Positions 1 to 7,663 of a stretch of 64,000 bases of DNA are shown here, piece after piece (within the stretch, counting starts at the first letter, position 1; every line of letters begins with the position of its first letter). The stretch covers positions 21,970-85,969 of the forward strand of contig JBDRCU010000057.1 of assembly GCA_043821485.1 (NCBI GenBank), in the 5' to 3' direction. The DNA is from JBDRCU01 sp043821485. GTDB lineage: Bacteria; Patescibacteriota; Minisyncoccia; 2-02-FULL-40-12; IGHO2-01-FULL-4-A. A program made the position numbers and the translations under genes. Below the pieces are notes generated by a model. The model saw only the letters and a program-made list of their open reading frames with translations. It was not told where the DNA came from and searched no databases.

Positions 1-1
1 G

Positions 2-175
2 CACATTGATGATGTGCTTGCGCGCCTTTCGGACAAGAATGCAAAAGAAATAGAGAATTATTCGCATGGAGACATTCCGTGGAAAACGGCTGAGCGTGGC
101 GAGCCTCTTTCATATGAAAGTGTCTTTTATCGTGACGAAAGGTATTCCGTGAGAAATTACGATGATGAACTTTGA
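2..175 (+). CDS. Panacea-domain (DUF4065/SocA-like) antitoxin, C-terminal part
   Basis: The reading frame is already open at the window edge, so only the last 57 residues are visible. It contains the segment YSHGDIPWKTA followed by LSYESVFYRD, the C-terminal signature I recognise from Panacea/GepA-type proteins. In known PanAT systems this domain neutralises many unrelated toxins. The stop codon (173-175) overlaps the start of the downstream toxin by 14 nt, so the two are translationally coupled. The family is inferred from the C-terminal motif only; the N-terminal part lies outside the window. Confidence 0.7.
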   Translation, partial: HIDDVLARLSDKNAKEIENYSHGDIPWKTAERGEPLSYESVFYRDERYSVRNYDDEL

Positions 176-494
176 CGAGCTGCCGGAATTTGTAAAAGAA
201 TTCAAAAGGCTTTTGAAAAAATACAGGTCTCTTCAGGGTGACTTGAATGAATTTAAACGTATTGTTTCTGTTCTGCCCCTGGGTACGGGAAGGCATTTTA
301 ATGTTGTTTCAAGTATTGGAAACGTAGACGTAGTAAAGGCGCGTCTTTTTTGTAGGTATCTGAAAGGGTCGTCTCTTCGGATTATTTATGCATACATCAG
401 GGAGCAGAAAAGGATCGAATTCATAGAAATATACTTCAAGGGTGATAAAGAGAACGAAGACCGTGGCAGGATTGTAGGATATTTGGAATCGTAG
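162..494 (+). CDS. RelE/ParE-like toxin paired with the Panacea antitoxin
   Basis: A 110-residue basic protein of the size and pattern of RelE/ParE-superfamily toxins: an N-terminal helical hairpin (LPEFVKEFKRLLKKYRSL), a central strand region rich in Arg (KARLFCRYLKG, LRIIYAY), and a C-terminal IEIYFKGDKE strand. It probably acts as an mRNA interferase or related toxin, although no diagnostic catalytic residue is certain. The start is either of two adjacent ATGs (162 or 165), inside the end of the antitoxin gene. Its N-terminal helix (LLKKYRSL) and YFKGD strand closely resemble the toxin at 1951-2301, so the two toxins look paralogous although their antitoxins belong to different families. 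Confidence 0.7.
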   Translation: MMNFDELPEFVKEFKRLLKKYRSLQGDLNEFKRIVSVLPLGTGRHFNVVSSIGNVDVVKARLFCRYLKGSSLRIIYAYIREQKRIEFIEIYFKGDKENEDRGRIVGYLES

Positions 495-511
495 TAGAAT
501 GGATTTTTTGT

Positions 512-517
512 TATAAT
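512..517 (+). promoter_or_regulatory. -10 box (TATAAT) for the half-MFS gene
   Basis: A perfect TATAAT lies 6 nt before the ATG at 524. A transcript starting the usual 6-8 nt downstream would begin at the start codon, and there is no SD. This is the clearest case of a recurring leaderless arrangement in the window. Confidence 0.6.
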
Positions 518-523
518 ACCCAT

Positions 524-1087
524 ATGCCTAATATCAGCCGTACGCTAAAAGTCTTATTCTTCTATAATTCGATTTTTATGTTTGCGGCCAAATTACTTGG
601 TCCGCTCTATGCTATTTTTGTAGGAGGTATTGGAGGTAGTGTAATGATGGTAAGTGTTTCCTGGGCTGTATTCATAGGTTCAGCTACATTTTTTTCAATA
701 ATAATTGCGCGCATAGGAGATAGGATCCGTCATAAAAGAAAACTTCTTGCAATGGGTTATCTTGTAAGCGCTATTGCATGGTTCGGATATCTTTTTGTAG
801 GTTCGATTACTGGTCTTTTGATAGTGCAGATTATTCTTGGGCTTGGAGATGCTTTGGCAATCCCTTCTTTTGATACAATTTTTGCAGAACATATAGACAA
901 AAAGATCGATGTAAGAGAATATGCCGATTGGAATATTATTCTAAATATCGCTGTTATGATAGGCACCCTTGTAGGAGGGCTTATCGTAACACGCTTTGGA
1001 TTTGATCATCTGTTTACAGTAATGGGGGTTCTTGCATTGCTAGCATCTATAGGCGTGGCGATTCAACCGAGACATGTATTAGATTGA
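524..1087 (+). CDS. Half-length major facilitator superfamily (MFS) membrane protein
   Basis: 187 residues with about six hydrophobic segments, against about 400 residues and twelve segments in ordinary MFS transporters. The loop between segments 2 and 3 carries a motif-A-like GDRIRHKRKL, and segments 4-5 have the small-residue pattern GLGDALAIPSF. It therefore corresponds to one MFS half. There is no second half in either direction: the next gene is on the opposite strand. It could dimerise, or be a relic. The substrate cannot be told. Translation starts 6 nt after a TATAAT box without an SD. Confidence 0.6.
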   Translation: MPNISRTLKVLFFYNSIFMFAAKLLGPLYAIFVGGIGGSVMMVSVSWAVFIGSATFFSIIIARIGDRIRHKRKLLAMGYLVSAIAWFGYLFVGSITGLLIVQIILGLGDALAIPSFDTIFAEHIDKKIDVREYADWNIILNIAVMIGTLVGGLIVTRFGFDHLFTVMGVLALLASIGVAIQPRHVLD

Positions 1088-1098
1088 GTTGTTTGGGT

Positions 1099-1446
1099 TT
1101 AATCTAATTCTTCCCAGCTCCCATCAAGATTTACGAAGAATGCTCTGACTGTGCGGTTAGAGTGTTTTTGTTTTGTACGATTGAAGGCTTTAATTAGATC
1201 GTCTTTCGTTGCACCAGCACCGCAGTCTTCATGCACTGTGAGTACTATTGTGTTTGGTTCATGAAGTTTGCATGAAAGGTCGCACCATTCATCGACGAGT
1301 TGAGGCTGTTTGCCTGCTCCCCCAGGTATGGATACGCGGTCTGCAGTCTCTATATTTAGAGACTTAAGCAGTTCTGCTAGGGTATTTTGTATTCTCCAGT
1401 CTATACATTGGACCAAGACACCATTGCATTTGTGAATTTTTGACAT
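1099..1446 (-). CDS. Small beta-carbonic-anhydrase-like zinc protein
   Basis: 115 residues. The beta-carbonic anhydrase zinc-site pattern is visible: C14-x-D16-x-R18 (QCIDWR) near the N-terminus and H72-x-x-C75-G (VHEDCGAG) in the second half, with the typical spacing. It is much shorter than functional beta-carbonic anhydrases (about 200 residues), as in the small carbonic-anhydrase-like proteins found in many bacteria. Zinc binding is likely; CO2 hydration is an inference. It is convergent with the half-MFS gene, 11 bp apart, and transcribed away from the transposase remnant. Confidence 0.6.
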   Translation of the reverse strand: MSKIHKCNGVLVQCIDWRIQNTLAELLKSLNIETADRVSIPGGAGKQPQLVDEWCDLSCKLHEPNTIVLTVHEDCGAGATKDDLIKAFNRTKQKHSNRTVRAFFVNLDGSWEELD

Positions 1447-1489
1447 AGATATTTATGTTAAACTATAAGTATGAACAAAACAATATTAA

Positions 1490-1588
1490 TTTCAGGATGA
1501 GGTTAGACTCTGGAATATGTACTACAATGATTTGGAACATTGTGGGTTAAATGGTAAAACACCTAATCAAGTCCTTGGTCTAATCTAG
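1490..1588 (+). pseudogene. C-terminal remnant of an rve-type (IS3/IS481-like) transposase
   Basis: One frame reads LWNMYYNDLEHCGLNGKTPN followed by QVLGLI and a stop at 1586-1588. This is the characteristic end of DDE/rve transposases (W-x-x-YYN-x-x-x-H-x-x-L-x-x-x-TP). The frame is closed by a stop at 1487-1489, so only about 32 residues survive. No terminal inverted repeats are visible. It marks an old insertion between the carbonic-anhydrase-like gene and the second toxin-antitoxin pair. Confidence 0.6.
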
Positions 1589-1692
1589 GTGCAATATGTT
1601 TATACCTAAAACATGTGACAGTCTAGCAATCTCTTGACAGTGGAGATCTCAAAATGTTAGCATATATAAGATCCATATATAATCCATATATC

Positions 1693-1947
1693 ATGCCTAT
1701 TGTGAATTTTACAGTACCGACCACCCTCGAGAGAAGAATCGTTAGTGGTATTAAGAAAAACGGCTTTTCCAGTAAAGCTGAATTTTTTCGTATGGCAGCA
1801 CTTCGCTATTTACAGGAGCTTGAAATGTTAGGTATGACGTCAGATCAACGGAGAAGTTATCTCGTAAAACAAATTGATAAGCATATGACCAGACTGTACA
1901 AAGGCAAAAAGATTCCGTCGCTCGAAGAGCAGCTTGCGGATATCTGA
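1693..1947 (+). CDS. Ribbon-helix-helix antitoxin
   Basis: 84 residues from the ATG at 1693; the frame stays open to an ATG at 1654, but the family normally begins at the strand PIVNFTVP. The N-terminal strand, then LERRIVSGIKKNGFSSKAEFFRMAALRYL, matches a ribbon-helix-helix DNA-binding fold (strand, helix A, GFSSKAEF turn, helix B) as in ParD/CopG antitoxins. The charged C-terminal tail (HMTRLYKGKKIPSLEEQLAD) would bind the toxin. The stop is 3 nt before the toxin start, an operon. Autorepression is expected from the family. Confidence 0.75.
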   Translation: MPIVNFTVPTTLERRIVSGIKKNGFSSKAEFFRMAALRYLQELEMLGMTSDQRRSYLVKQIDKHMTRLYKGKKIPSLEEQLADI

Positions 1948-1950
1948 CAT

Positions 1951-2301
1951 ATGCCCAGAGTTGTCATACTCCCCTATTTTTTAAAAAGTGCTAAGGGTTA
2001 CCTAAAGAAGTATCGCAGTTTAGAGCGTACTATTGTTGATGTCTTGGGAAGATTCAGCCCATCCCATCACGTTCATCTAGGTAACAATATTTATAAAGTA
2101 CGTTTTTCAATTAAAGAAATTACAAAGGGAAAAAGCAAAGTATTCAGATTGATACTGCGTCTTACTTCGGATCATAAATTTTTGATACCCGTATTTATGT
2201 ATTTCAAAGGAGATCGTGAGACTGTAAGTGATAATGAGATAAATGAACATCTCTCAGAGATATTATTAGAGCTTAAAGAATTCGAGAGAACTTTGAATTA
2301 G
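1951..2301 (+). CDS. RelE/ParE-like toxin paired with the RHH antitoxin
   Basis: 116 residues. The pattern is like the toxin at 162-494: LPYFLKSAKGYLKKYRSL at the N-terminus, a middle strand KVRFSIKEITKGKSKVFRLI, and VFMYFKGDRE near the C-terminus. This suggests a RelE/ParE-superfamily fold acting on ribosome-bound mRNA or another target. It follows the RHH gene by 3 nt. The two toxins in this window are similar to each other while their antitoxins are unrelated, so antitoxin exchange has probably occurred. Confidence 0.7.
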   Translation: MPRVVILPYFLKSAKGYLKKYRSLERTIVDVLGRFSPSHHVHLGNNIYKVRFSIKEITKGKSKVFRLILRLTSDHKFLIPVFMYFKGDRETVSDNEINEHLSEILLELKEFERTLN

Positions 2302-2321
2302 ATAGGCTATAAAACGAATCA

Positions 2322-2387
2322 GCGCCGGGTCCCGTAATGGGAGCCCGGCGCTTGAGGTTCTAGGGGACGACGACCTTACTGTCGTCC
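2322..2387 (-). terminator. Two stem-loops after the island lipoprotein gene
   Basis: Arms 2365-2371 and 2381-2387 (GGACGAC/GTCGTCC) form the first hairpin after the lipoprotein stop. Arms 2322-2329 and 2344-2351 (GCGCCGGG/CCCGGCGC), with an inner TCCC/GGGA pairing, form the second. There is only a short T-rich run beyond (GTTTTATAG), so termination is likely but not textbook. Confidence 0.55.
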
Positions 2388-2391
2388 GGAT

Positions 2392-3114
2392 TTAGTGTTG
2401 CGCCCACATGTCGTAGCAGGTCTTGCCGCCGGTTTCGCAGTCCAGCGACGCGACGTTATTGGTCTTGGCGGAATAGTGGTAGCAGGTGTAGTAGCACTGC
2501 CATATGCTTCCGTAGATACGATAAGGGCCGCAGGGTAGGTCGTTGAGCCTGCGGAATGTCACCTTGGCCTTTGCTTGGGCTGGCAGATATACGTACCCCA
2601 GGTAGTAGTACCTGGAGCACTCTACATTGAGGACCCAGAGGTCAACGTAGCTTCCGGCGTAGTATTCCTCTTTGCCGAATTTTTTAAACAGCTTGATCGT
2701 GATTTTCTTCCGGTTCATCCGGAAGTCTTCGATCCTGAACATCTCCCAGTTTGTCTCATCTACCGCGTTGGCGGTCTGGGCGGTGTCGCCGTTCAGGACG
2801 AGAGCCGAGGAGGCAGTGGACAGGCTGTCCATCTTCGCCTCGAATTCGTTCTTCGCCACGGTGGCCCCGGGCATCAGTCCGAAGACCTCATCAGGGCGAT
2901 CCGTTTTTCCTTCGAATTCCTGTTCGTTCAGGAGTTCGATGTCGCGGAAGCTTCCCTGTTCGCCGTCAGTGAAGGGGGTGGGCGCGTGGTCGGCGGTCAG
3001 GTTGCTGCCGATTTCCCCGAGCGTGTCGGGGGTGACCGGATTCGAGCTGCAAGCTGCGAACGTCATCATCGCTACCACGATCAAGATCTGGAAACCGAAA
3101 CCGTTCTGTCTCAT
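2392..3114 (-). CDS. Putative lipoprotein of a G+C-rich single-gene island
   Basis: 240 residues. The N-terminus has a hydrophobic segment and a lipobox (FAAC, Cys22, followed by SSN), so it is probably a lipid-anchored surface protein. The remainder is a linker followed by a domain with several Cys and Tyr (CSRYYYLGY, WQCYYTCYHY). I do not recognise its family. A strong SD (GGAGG, revcomp 3121-3125) lies 7 nt before ATG, unlike the neighbouring genes. Codon use is conspicuously G/C-ending, in contrast to the flanking A+T-rich genes. It is tail-to-tail with the toxin at 1951 and bounded by stem-loops, which suggests an independently acquired transcription unit. Confidence 0.7.
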   Translation of the reverse strand: MRQNGFGFQILIVVAMMTFAACSSNPVTPDTLGEIGSNLTADHAPTPFTDGEQGSFRDIELLNEQEFEGKTDRPDEVFGLMPGATVAKNEFEAKMDSLSTASSALVLNGDTAQTANAVDETNWEMFRIEDFRMNRKKITIKLFKKFGKEEYYAGSYVDLWVLNVECSRYYYLGYVYLPAQAKAKVTFRRLNDLPCGPYRIYGSIWQCYYTCYHYSAKTNNVASLDCETGGKTCYDMWAQH

Positions 3115-3248
3115 TTTCTACCTCCGGCTTGATAGCCAGTTTAGGGGCGTTTTTCTACGTAAAAGGCGCCTATAAAGCGCCTAACTATAAAGACACCTTA
3201 CCATATATAACGGGTAAAGTCAAGATGTGTGACTTTGTCTAAAATAGC

Positions 3249-4778
3249 CTAAATACTCTCCATTATTTCAATATCAGCCCCTATGCTTTGAAGGCGGGTT
3301 ACGAGATCTTCATATCCCCTATTTATTGAATAAACATTTCTTAATATTGAAGTACCTTCTGCTGCAAGCATGCCGATAAGTATTATTGCTGTTGGGCGAA
3401 GTGCTGGTGGCGAGACGATTTGAGATGCTTTGAGTTTGGTTGGGCCGTCTATAAAGACTCTGTGCGGATCAGCAAGCGTGATTTCAGCTCCAAGCTTATT
3501 CATATCTGTATAGTAGATAGCTCGTTGTTCATAAATCCAGTCATGGATTAATGTTTTACCTTTTGCTTGCGTTGCAATAGGTACAAAGAAAGGTAAATTA
3601 TCTGGATTTATGCCAGGATAAGGTAGCGGATGGATGCTGTCTTGAGGCGCTACTAATTTGGAGGGCAAGGTTTTAATATCCATTAATTTAGTGTAACCAT
3701 TCCTGCCCTTGTAGCGTTTAAGAATTTTGTATTTAAAGCCCATTTTAGACATATGTAGGAGTTCCAACTCGAGAAAATCAATAGGGCATTGGGTAATAGT
3801 GATCGTTGAATTGGTTGTTGCGGCAAGAGACAAAAAGAGCATGGACTCAATAGGGTCTTGCATGATTGGATACGAGATGTCTTTTTTGATTTTGGTTTTG
3901 CCATGGATGACTAGCGTGGAAGTACCGATGCCGTCGATCTTTATGCCGAGCTTTTCAAGGAAATAACATAAGTCTTGAACCATATAGTTAGAAGATGCGA
4001 TTTTGATTGTGGTTTTACCCGGAACAAGTGTTGAAGCCATTATGATGTTTTCAGTCGCAGTAACACTCGCTTCATACATTATAATTTCTTGATCCTTTTT
4101 GAGACGGGATGCTTGTACGTGATATGCAGTGTCAGTTGTTTTGATTTTGATTCCGAGTTTTTCAAGTGCAAATAAATGAGGCCTGACAGTTCGTTTGCCT
4201 AATTTGCAACCGCCTGCATTCGGTAGCTCGAAGTTTTTAAAATGGTGTACCAATGGGCCTATCATCATTAATACGCTTCTAGTGCGTTTGGCAGATTTCT
4301 TGTTTAGTTTATCGAGCTTAATGCGTCTTGGAGGCGTGATTTCAAGTTTGTCTCCTATCCATTTGATTGACACACCTATACTTTGAAGAACTTCTATAAT
4401 CCGAAAGACCTCTTCAATGCGAGGCATATATTCAAGTGTTGTTTTGCCTTTATTGAGAAGCGAAGCAATCAGGATTGAAAGGGCTGCATTCTTAGCAGTG
4501 TTGGTTGTAATAGTACCTGATAGTTTCTTGCCTCCGGTTATTCGGAAGTTCATAGTTGAGCCAGTGAGTTTAATCAGACTTCTATGGAGTACATGTCCCA
4601 TGCGAAAAAGCATTTCCGTACTTAAATTCTGTTCGCCTTTTTCCATGCGGGCAACTGCGCTTTGGCTTGTTTTGAGAGCTTTGGCAAATTCTCCTTGCGT
4701 CATCCTGCGCTGTTCGCGTAGCCATGCAATTAGATGGCCAATCTTTTGTTGTTGAGGGAAATCTGATTTTTTAGACAT
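3249..4778 (-). CDS. murA: XRE-type HTH fused to UDP-GlcNAc 1-carboxyvinyltransferase (MurA-like)
   Basis: 509 residues. Residues about 12-68 form an XRE/Cro helix-turn-helix (AWLREQRRMTQGEFAKALKT, SQSAVARMEKG). Residues about 75-509 are an EPSP-synthase-fold MurA: TAKNAALSILIA, the loop NAGGCKLGKRTVRPH, which keeps the catalytic-type Cys, and a C-terminal segment INRGYEDLVTRLQSIGADIE. MurA transfers enolpyruvate to UDP-GlcNAc in the first committed step of peptidoglycan synthesis. Ordinary MurA (about 420 residues) has no DNA-binding domain, so the fusion may regulate its own or other cell-wall genes. A 22-bp palindrome sits over its putative promoter. The function is confident for the enzyme family and inferred for the regulatory role. 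Confidence 0.85.
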   Translation of the reverse strand: MSKKSDFPQQQKIGHLIAWLREQRRMTQGEFAKALKTSQSAVARMEKGEQNLSTEMLFRMGHVLHRSLIKLTGSTMNFRITGGKKLSGTITTNTAKNAALSILIASLLNKGKTTLEYMPRIEEVFRIIEVLQSIGVSIKWIGDKLEITPPRRIKLDKLNKKSAKRTRSVLMMIGPLVHHFKNFELPNAGGCKLGKRTVRPHLFALEKLGIKIKTTDTAYHVQASRLKKDQEIIMYEASVTATENIIMASTLVPGKTTIKIASSNYMVQDLCYFLEKLGIKIDGIGTSTLVIHGKTKIKKDISYPIMQDPIESMLFLSLAATTNSTITITQCPIDFLELELLHMSKMGFKYKILKRYKGRNGYTKLMDIKTLPSKLVAPQDSIHPLPYPGINPDNLPFFVPIATQAKGKTLIHDWIYEQRAIYYTDMNKLGAEITLADPHRVFIDGPTKLKASQIVSPPALRPTAIILIGMLAAEGTSILRNVYSINRGYEDLVTRLQSIGADIEIMESI

Positions 4779-4804
4779 AATATATATTTAGGTAATAGGA
4801 TTTC

Positions 4805-4826
4805 AATATATCACATGTGATATATT
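4805..4826. promoter_or_regulatory. 22-bp perfect palindrome, candidate operator of the XRE-MurA gene
   Basis: Perfect inverted repeat with left arm AATATATCACA. On the minus strand the palindrome covers the spacer and -10 of a putative promoter, TTTACA - 18 bp - TATATT, about 27 nt before the murA start. This geometry fits autorepression by the fused HTH. It lies about 80 bp upstream of the divergent epimerase gene, which could also be affected. Confidence 0.65.
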
Positions 4827-4906
4827 CGTGTAAAGGGTTATTCTTGATGGCAATTTAGTATCGCGGGGTTTGCGTATGTGTCCGGCTCATATATACTGGA
4901 ATTACT

Positions 4907-5854
4907 ATGAAAACAATTGTAGTAACAGGAGGTGCGGGATTCATTGGATCTAATCTTGTTGATCGATTAATATCTGATGGATTTAGAGTTGTAGTAATAG
5001 ATGACTTTTCTGAGGGTAAAGAAGAGAACCTTGCTCAACACAAAGACAATGATGTGACGATATACAGACGCAGTATTACAGAAGATTTGAATGATATATT
5101 TGAAAAAGAGAGGCCCGAAGCGATTATGCATCTTGCAGCGCTTGCACGAGTACCCCTATCTATTGCTAAACCGCGTGAGACCAACGATGTAAATTTGAAT
5201 GGGACACTTAATCTGTTAATCACTGCGAATGACCATGGAGTAAAAAGATTTGTGAATTATGGAAGCTCATCTGAATACGGTGATCCACCAACACGGCCTT
5301 TTAAGGAAGATATGGTGCTCCAACCCCTATCCCCTTATGGATTGCAGAAGCTTGCCGCGGATCACTATGCAAGACTTTTCCATATTATGCATGGCATGGA
5401 AACCATCACATTGCGTCCTTTCAATGTATTTGGACGACGCATGAATCATGAAGGAGCATATGCATTGCTTATTGGCAAAGTTCATGCTTGGCTGTTTAAT
5501 GGAGCTAGGTTTTTCATAAATGGAGACGGAGAACAGACAAGGGATTTTACATATATTGACGATGTAATAGAGGCAACAATGATTGCTATGATGACCGATA
5601 ATGAAAAATGCTTTGGACAGTCATTTAATGTGGGAGGAGGTCGCGCACATATAGTGAATGAAGTTGTGGATAAGATTATAATTTTCAGCGGTAAAAGCAT
5701 ATCGCCTGAGCATGGTCCTGCGCTTATTGAGCCTCATGACACTCTTGCAGATGTATCCAAGAGTAAGGAGTTATTGGGATGGGAGGCTAAAGCGGATTTT
5801 GACGAAGGATTGAAAAAAACATTTGAATATTTTAAAGAATTGTTTAATAAATAG
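4907..5854 (+). CDS. NAD-dependent sugar-nucleotide epimerase/dehydratase (extended SDR, GalE-like)
   Basis: 315 residues. The Rossmann motif TGGAGFIGS at residues 6-14, D/E after beta-2 (VVIDDFS), the active-site region NYGSSSEYGDP and the catalytic Y-x-x-x-K in SPYGLQKLAADHY show an extended short-chain dehydrogenase of the UDP-glucose 4-epimerase type. The substrate (UDP-Glc, UDP-GlcNAc or a dTDP sugar) cannot be fixed. It supplies nucleotide sugars for envelope polysaccharide. It is transcribed with glyA, 3 nt apart. Upstream there is a possible -35 TTGCGT and a TATACT 9 nt before ATG, with no SD. Confidence 0.85.
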   Translation: MKTIVVTGGAGFIGSNLVDRLISDGFRVVVIDDFSEGKEENLAQHKDNDVTIYRRSITEDLNDIFEKERPEAIMHLAALARVPLSIAKPRETNDVNLNGTLNLLITANDHGVKRFVNYGSSSEYGDPPTRPFKEDMVLQPLSPYGLQKLAADHYARLFHIMHGMETITLRPFNVFGRRMNHEGAYALLIGKVHAWLFNGARFFINGDGEQTRDFTYIDDVIEATMIAMMTDNEKCFGQSFNVGGGRAHIVNEVVDKIIIFSGKSISPEHGPALIEPHDTLADVSKSKELLGWEAKADFDEGLKKTFEYFKELFNK

Positions 5855-5857
5855 ACT

Positions 5858-7156
5858 ATGGATCATGAAGCATTAAAACAGGATATGGATGTCTACAATG
5901 CTTTGTCTGGCGAGCAGAATCGTGTTCGAGATGGCATTGAGCTAATACCTTCAGAGAACTATGTTTCCCGTGCTGTACTTGAGGCATTGGGTTCGGTTTT
6001 TACCAATAAATATGCTGAAGGGTATCCAGGGAGGAGGTATTATGGAGGTAATAAATATACGGATATTATTGAAACTCTTGCTATTGAGCGTGCCAAGAAG
6101 ATTTTTAAATCCGATCATGCCAATGTTCAGCCTTTGTCCGGCTCTCCAATGAATCAGGCGGTATATCTGGCTTTGCTTCAACCCGGAGACACAATAATGG
6201 GTATGGATTTAACTCATGGAGGGCATCTTACGCATGGTCATCCAGTTAGTCATATGGGTAAGCTATTTAATTGGATTAGGTATAAGACTCATCCGGAGAA
6301 TGAGGGCAAAATTGATTTTGATGAATTGATGGAGCTTGCTAAGAAGCATAAACCCAAGATAGTTTTGTGCGGTTATACCAGCTATCCGCGGGATTATGAC
6401 TATGCTGATTTTAAACGTGTTGCAGATGAAGTCGGAGCTTTTGCTATGGCAGATGTTGCACATATCGGAGGCCTTATTGCAGGAGGCGTAATGCGAAATC
6501 CATTTGATTACGGTTTTGATATTGTTAATACAACAACACATAAGACTTTGCGCGGTCCAAGAGGCGGTATAATTTTGACCAAAGGTAAGCCGGGCAATCC
6601 TTTGAAAAAAGTTGAGATAAGTAAAGAGAATTTGCCCGTGATTATGGATAGATCTGTATTCCCAGGTCTTCAAGGAGGTCCGCATATGAATAATATAGCA
6701 GGTATTGCTGTGGCCTTGGGCGAAGCATTGAAACCGGAATTTAAGGAATACACAAAGCAAATACTTGTTAATGCTAAGGCATTAGCTGATGAGTTAATGA
6801 AGCGTGGAGCAGTGCTTGTAACAGGTGGTACGGATAATCATATGATGGTGATTGACTGTGTTAAGTCATTTAATATGGATGGAGGTAAAGTTGAGAAGAT
6901 CCTTGATTTAGTTGGGATTACTACGAATAAGAGTCCTGTGCCAGATGATACCAATCCTCCGTTTACTCCAAGCGGTCTTCGAATAGGCACGCCAGCAGCG
7001 ACTACGCGAGGGATGAAAGAGGACGATATGCGGTGTTTGGCAGGATGGATTATTGAAGTTATTGAGCATAATAAAGAACAGGCTAATCTTGATAGATTAC
7101 AAAAAGAAATTAAAGACTTTTGTCATCAGTTTTCAATACCGGGGATAGAGTCTTAG
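5858..7156 (+). CDS. glyA: Serine hydroxymethyltransferase
   Basis: 432 residues, the usual family length. SHMT motifs are present: IELIPSENYVS near the N-terminus, NKYAEGYPGRRYYGG, and the PLP-lysine motif TTTHKTLRGPRGG around residue 228. It is a cytosolic PLP enzyme that interconverts serine and glycine while charging tetrahydrofolate with a one-carbon unit. It probably forms an operon with the epimerase (3-nt gap). No SD is visible. Confidence 0.95.
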   Translation: MDHEALKQDMDVYNALSGEQNRVRDGIELIPSENYVSRAVLEALGSVFTNKYAEGYPGRRYYGGNKYTDIIETLAIERAKKIFKSDHANVQPLSGSPMNQAVYLALLQPGDTIMGMDLTHGGHLTHGHPVSHMGKLFNWIRYKTHPENEGKIDFDELMELAKKHKPKIVLCGYTSYPRDYDYADFKRVADEVGAFAMADVAHIGGLIAGGVMRNPFDYGFDIVNTTTHKTLRGPRGGIILTKGKPGNPLKKVEISKENLPVIMDRSVFPGLQGGPHMNNIAGIAVALGEALKPEFKEYTKQILVNAKALADELMKRGAVLVTGGTDNHMMVIDCVKSFNMDGGKVEKILDLVGITTNKSPVPDDTNPPFTPSGLRIGTPAATTRGMKEDDMRCLAGWIIEVIEHNKEQANLDRLQKEIKDFCHQFSIPGIES

Positions 7157-7183
7157 ATTACGATGCTACTGTCTCTAAATGCG

Positions 7184-7202
7184 AAAACCGCCCGAAGGCG
7201 GG
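7184..7202 (-). terminator. Terminator of the 7222-7548 island gene
   Basis: On the minus strand CCGCC-TTCG-GGCGG is followed by TTTTCG, an intrinsic terminator. On the plus strand the hairpin follows glyA and could also stop its transcription. Confidence 0.6.
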
Positions 7203-7221
7203 TTTCAGCCTTGGGCGGGTT

Positions 7222-7548
7222 CTACGGAAGGAACTGTACTGGATCTCGGACAACGAAATGAGATAGATTCTCGCCGACGTGGCTTTTGAGAAAGAGCCTA
7301 CTGAAGACGTCCTTAGCTGTCGTAGGCACGTCTTTATTGTCCCATGCCACCATCCAGTCATGTTTGCCTGTAGGTACTTCTCCTGGATTGAAGGTTTGGA
7401 GATGAATCTTTATGATCTTCTCACCCTTCCTGTAGAAGAAGGTGTACACACAGCCGATTCTGACTGAAACAAGTTGCACCTCTAGGGTTTCTGGCTTATC
7501 CTCGCGGACTTTTGCGAGGAATGTTTCAGGAGTAAGCATTGTATTCAT
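7222..7548 (-). CDS. Hypothetical island protein, 108 residues
   Basis: I do not recognise the family. The protein is soluble, mixed alpha/beta, with no signal peptide or membrane segment. An N-terminal MLTPETFLAKVREDKPETLEVQ precedes a strand-rich middle (GCVYTFFYRKGEKIIKIHLQTF, DWMVAWDN). A strong SD (GAGGAGG) ends 6 nt before ATG. The gene is more G+C-rich than its neighbours and has its own terminator, so it is one of the single-gene islands. No flanking direct repeats were found. Confidence 0.65.
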   Translation of the reverse strand: MNTMLTPETFLAKVREDKPETLEVQLVSVRIGCVYTFFYRKGEKIIKIHLQTFNPGEVPTGKHDWMVAWDNKDVPTTAKDVFSRLFLKSHVGENLSHFVVRDPVQFLP

Positions 7549-7663
7549 TCTGTCCTCCTCGGTTTATATACAAGTATCAGTCATATACCATATTTAGCAA
7601 GTCCGTTCTGTAGATATCTATATTAATGTTGGTTGATTTGTGTACATGTAGTAAAATATATCT

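Noticed and set aside
2575..3175. Long plus-strand frames opposite the lipoprotein gene
   Set aside because: They are shadows of a G/C-ending coding region; the minus frame has the signal peptide, lipobox and SD.
2302..7580. Direct repeats flanking the islands at 2302-3190 and 7160-7570, and also those at 16670, 53300, 55200 and 59740
   Set aside because: I compared both flanks of each and found only short matches (up to about 10 of 12), which are not above chance.
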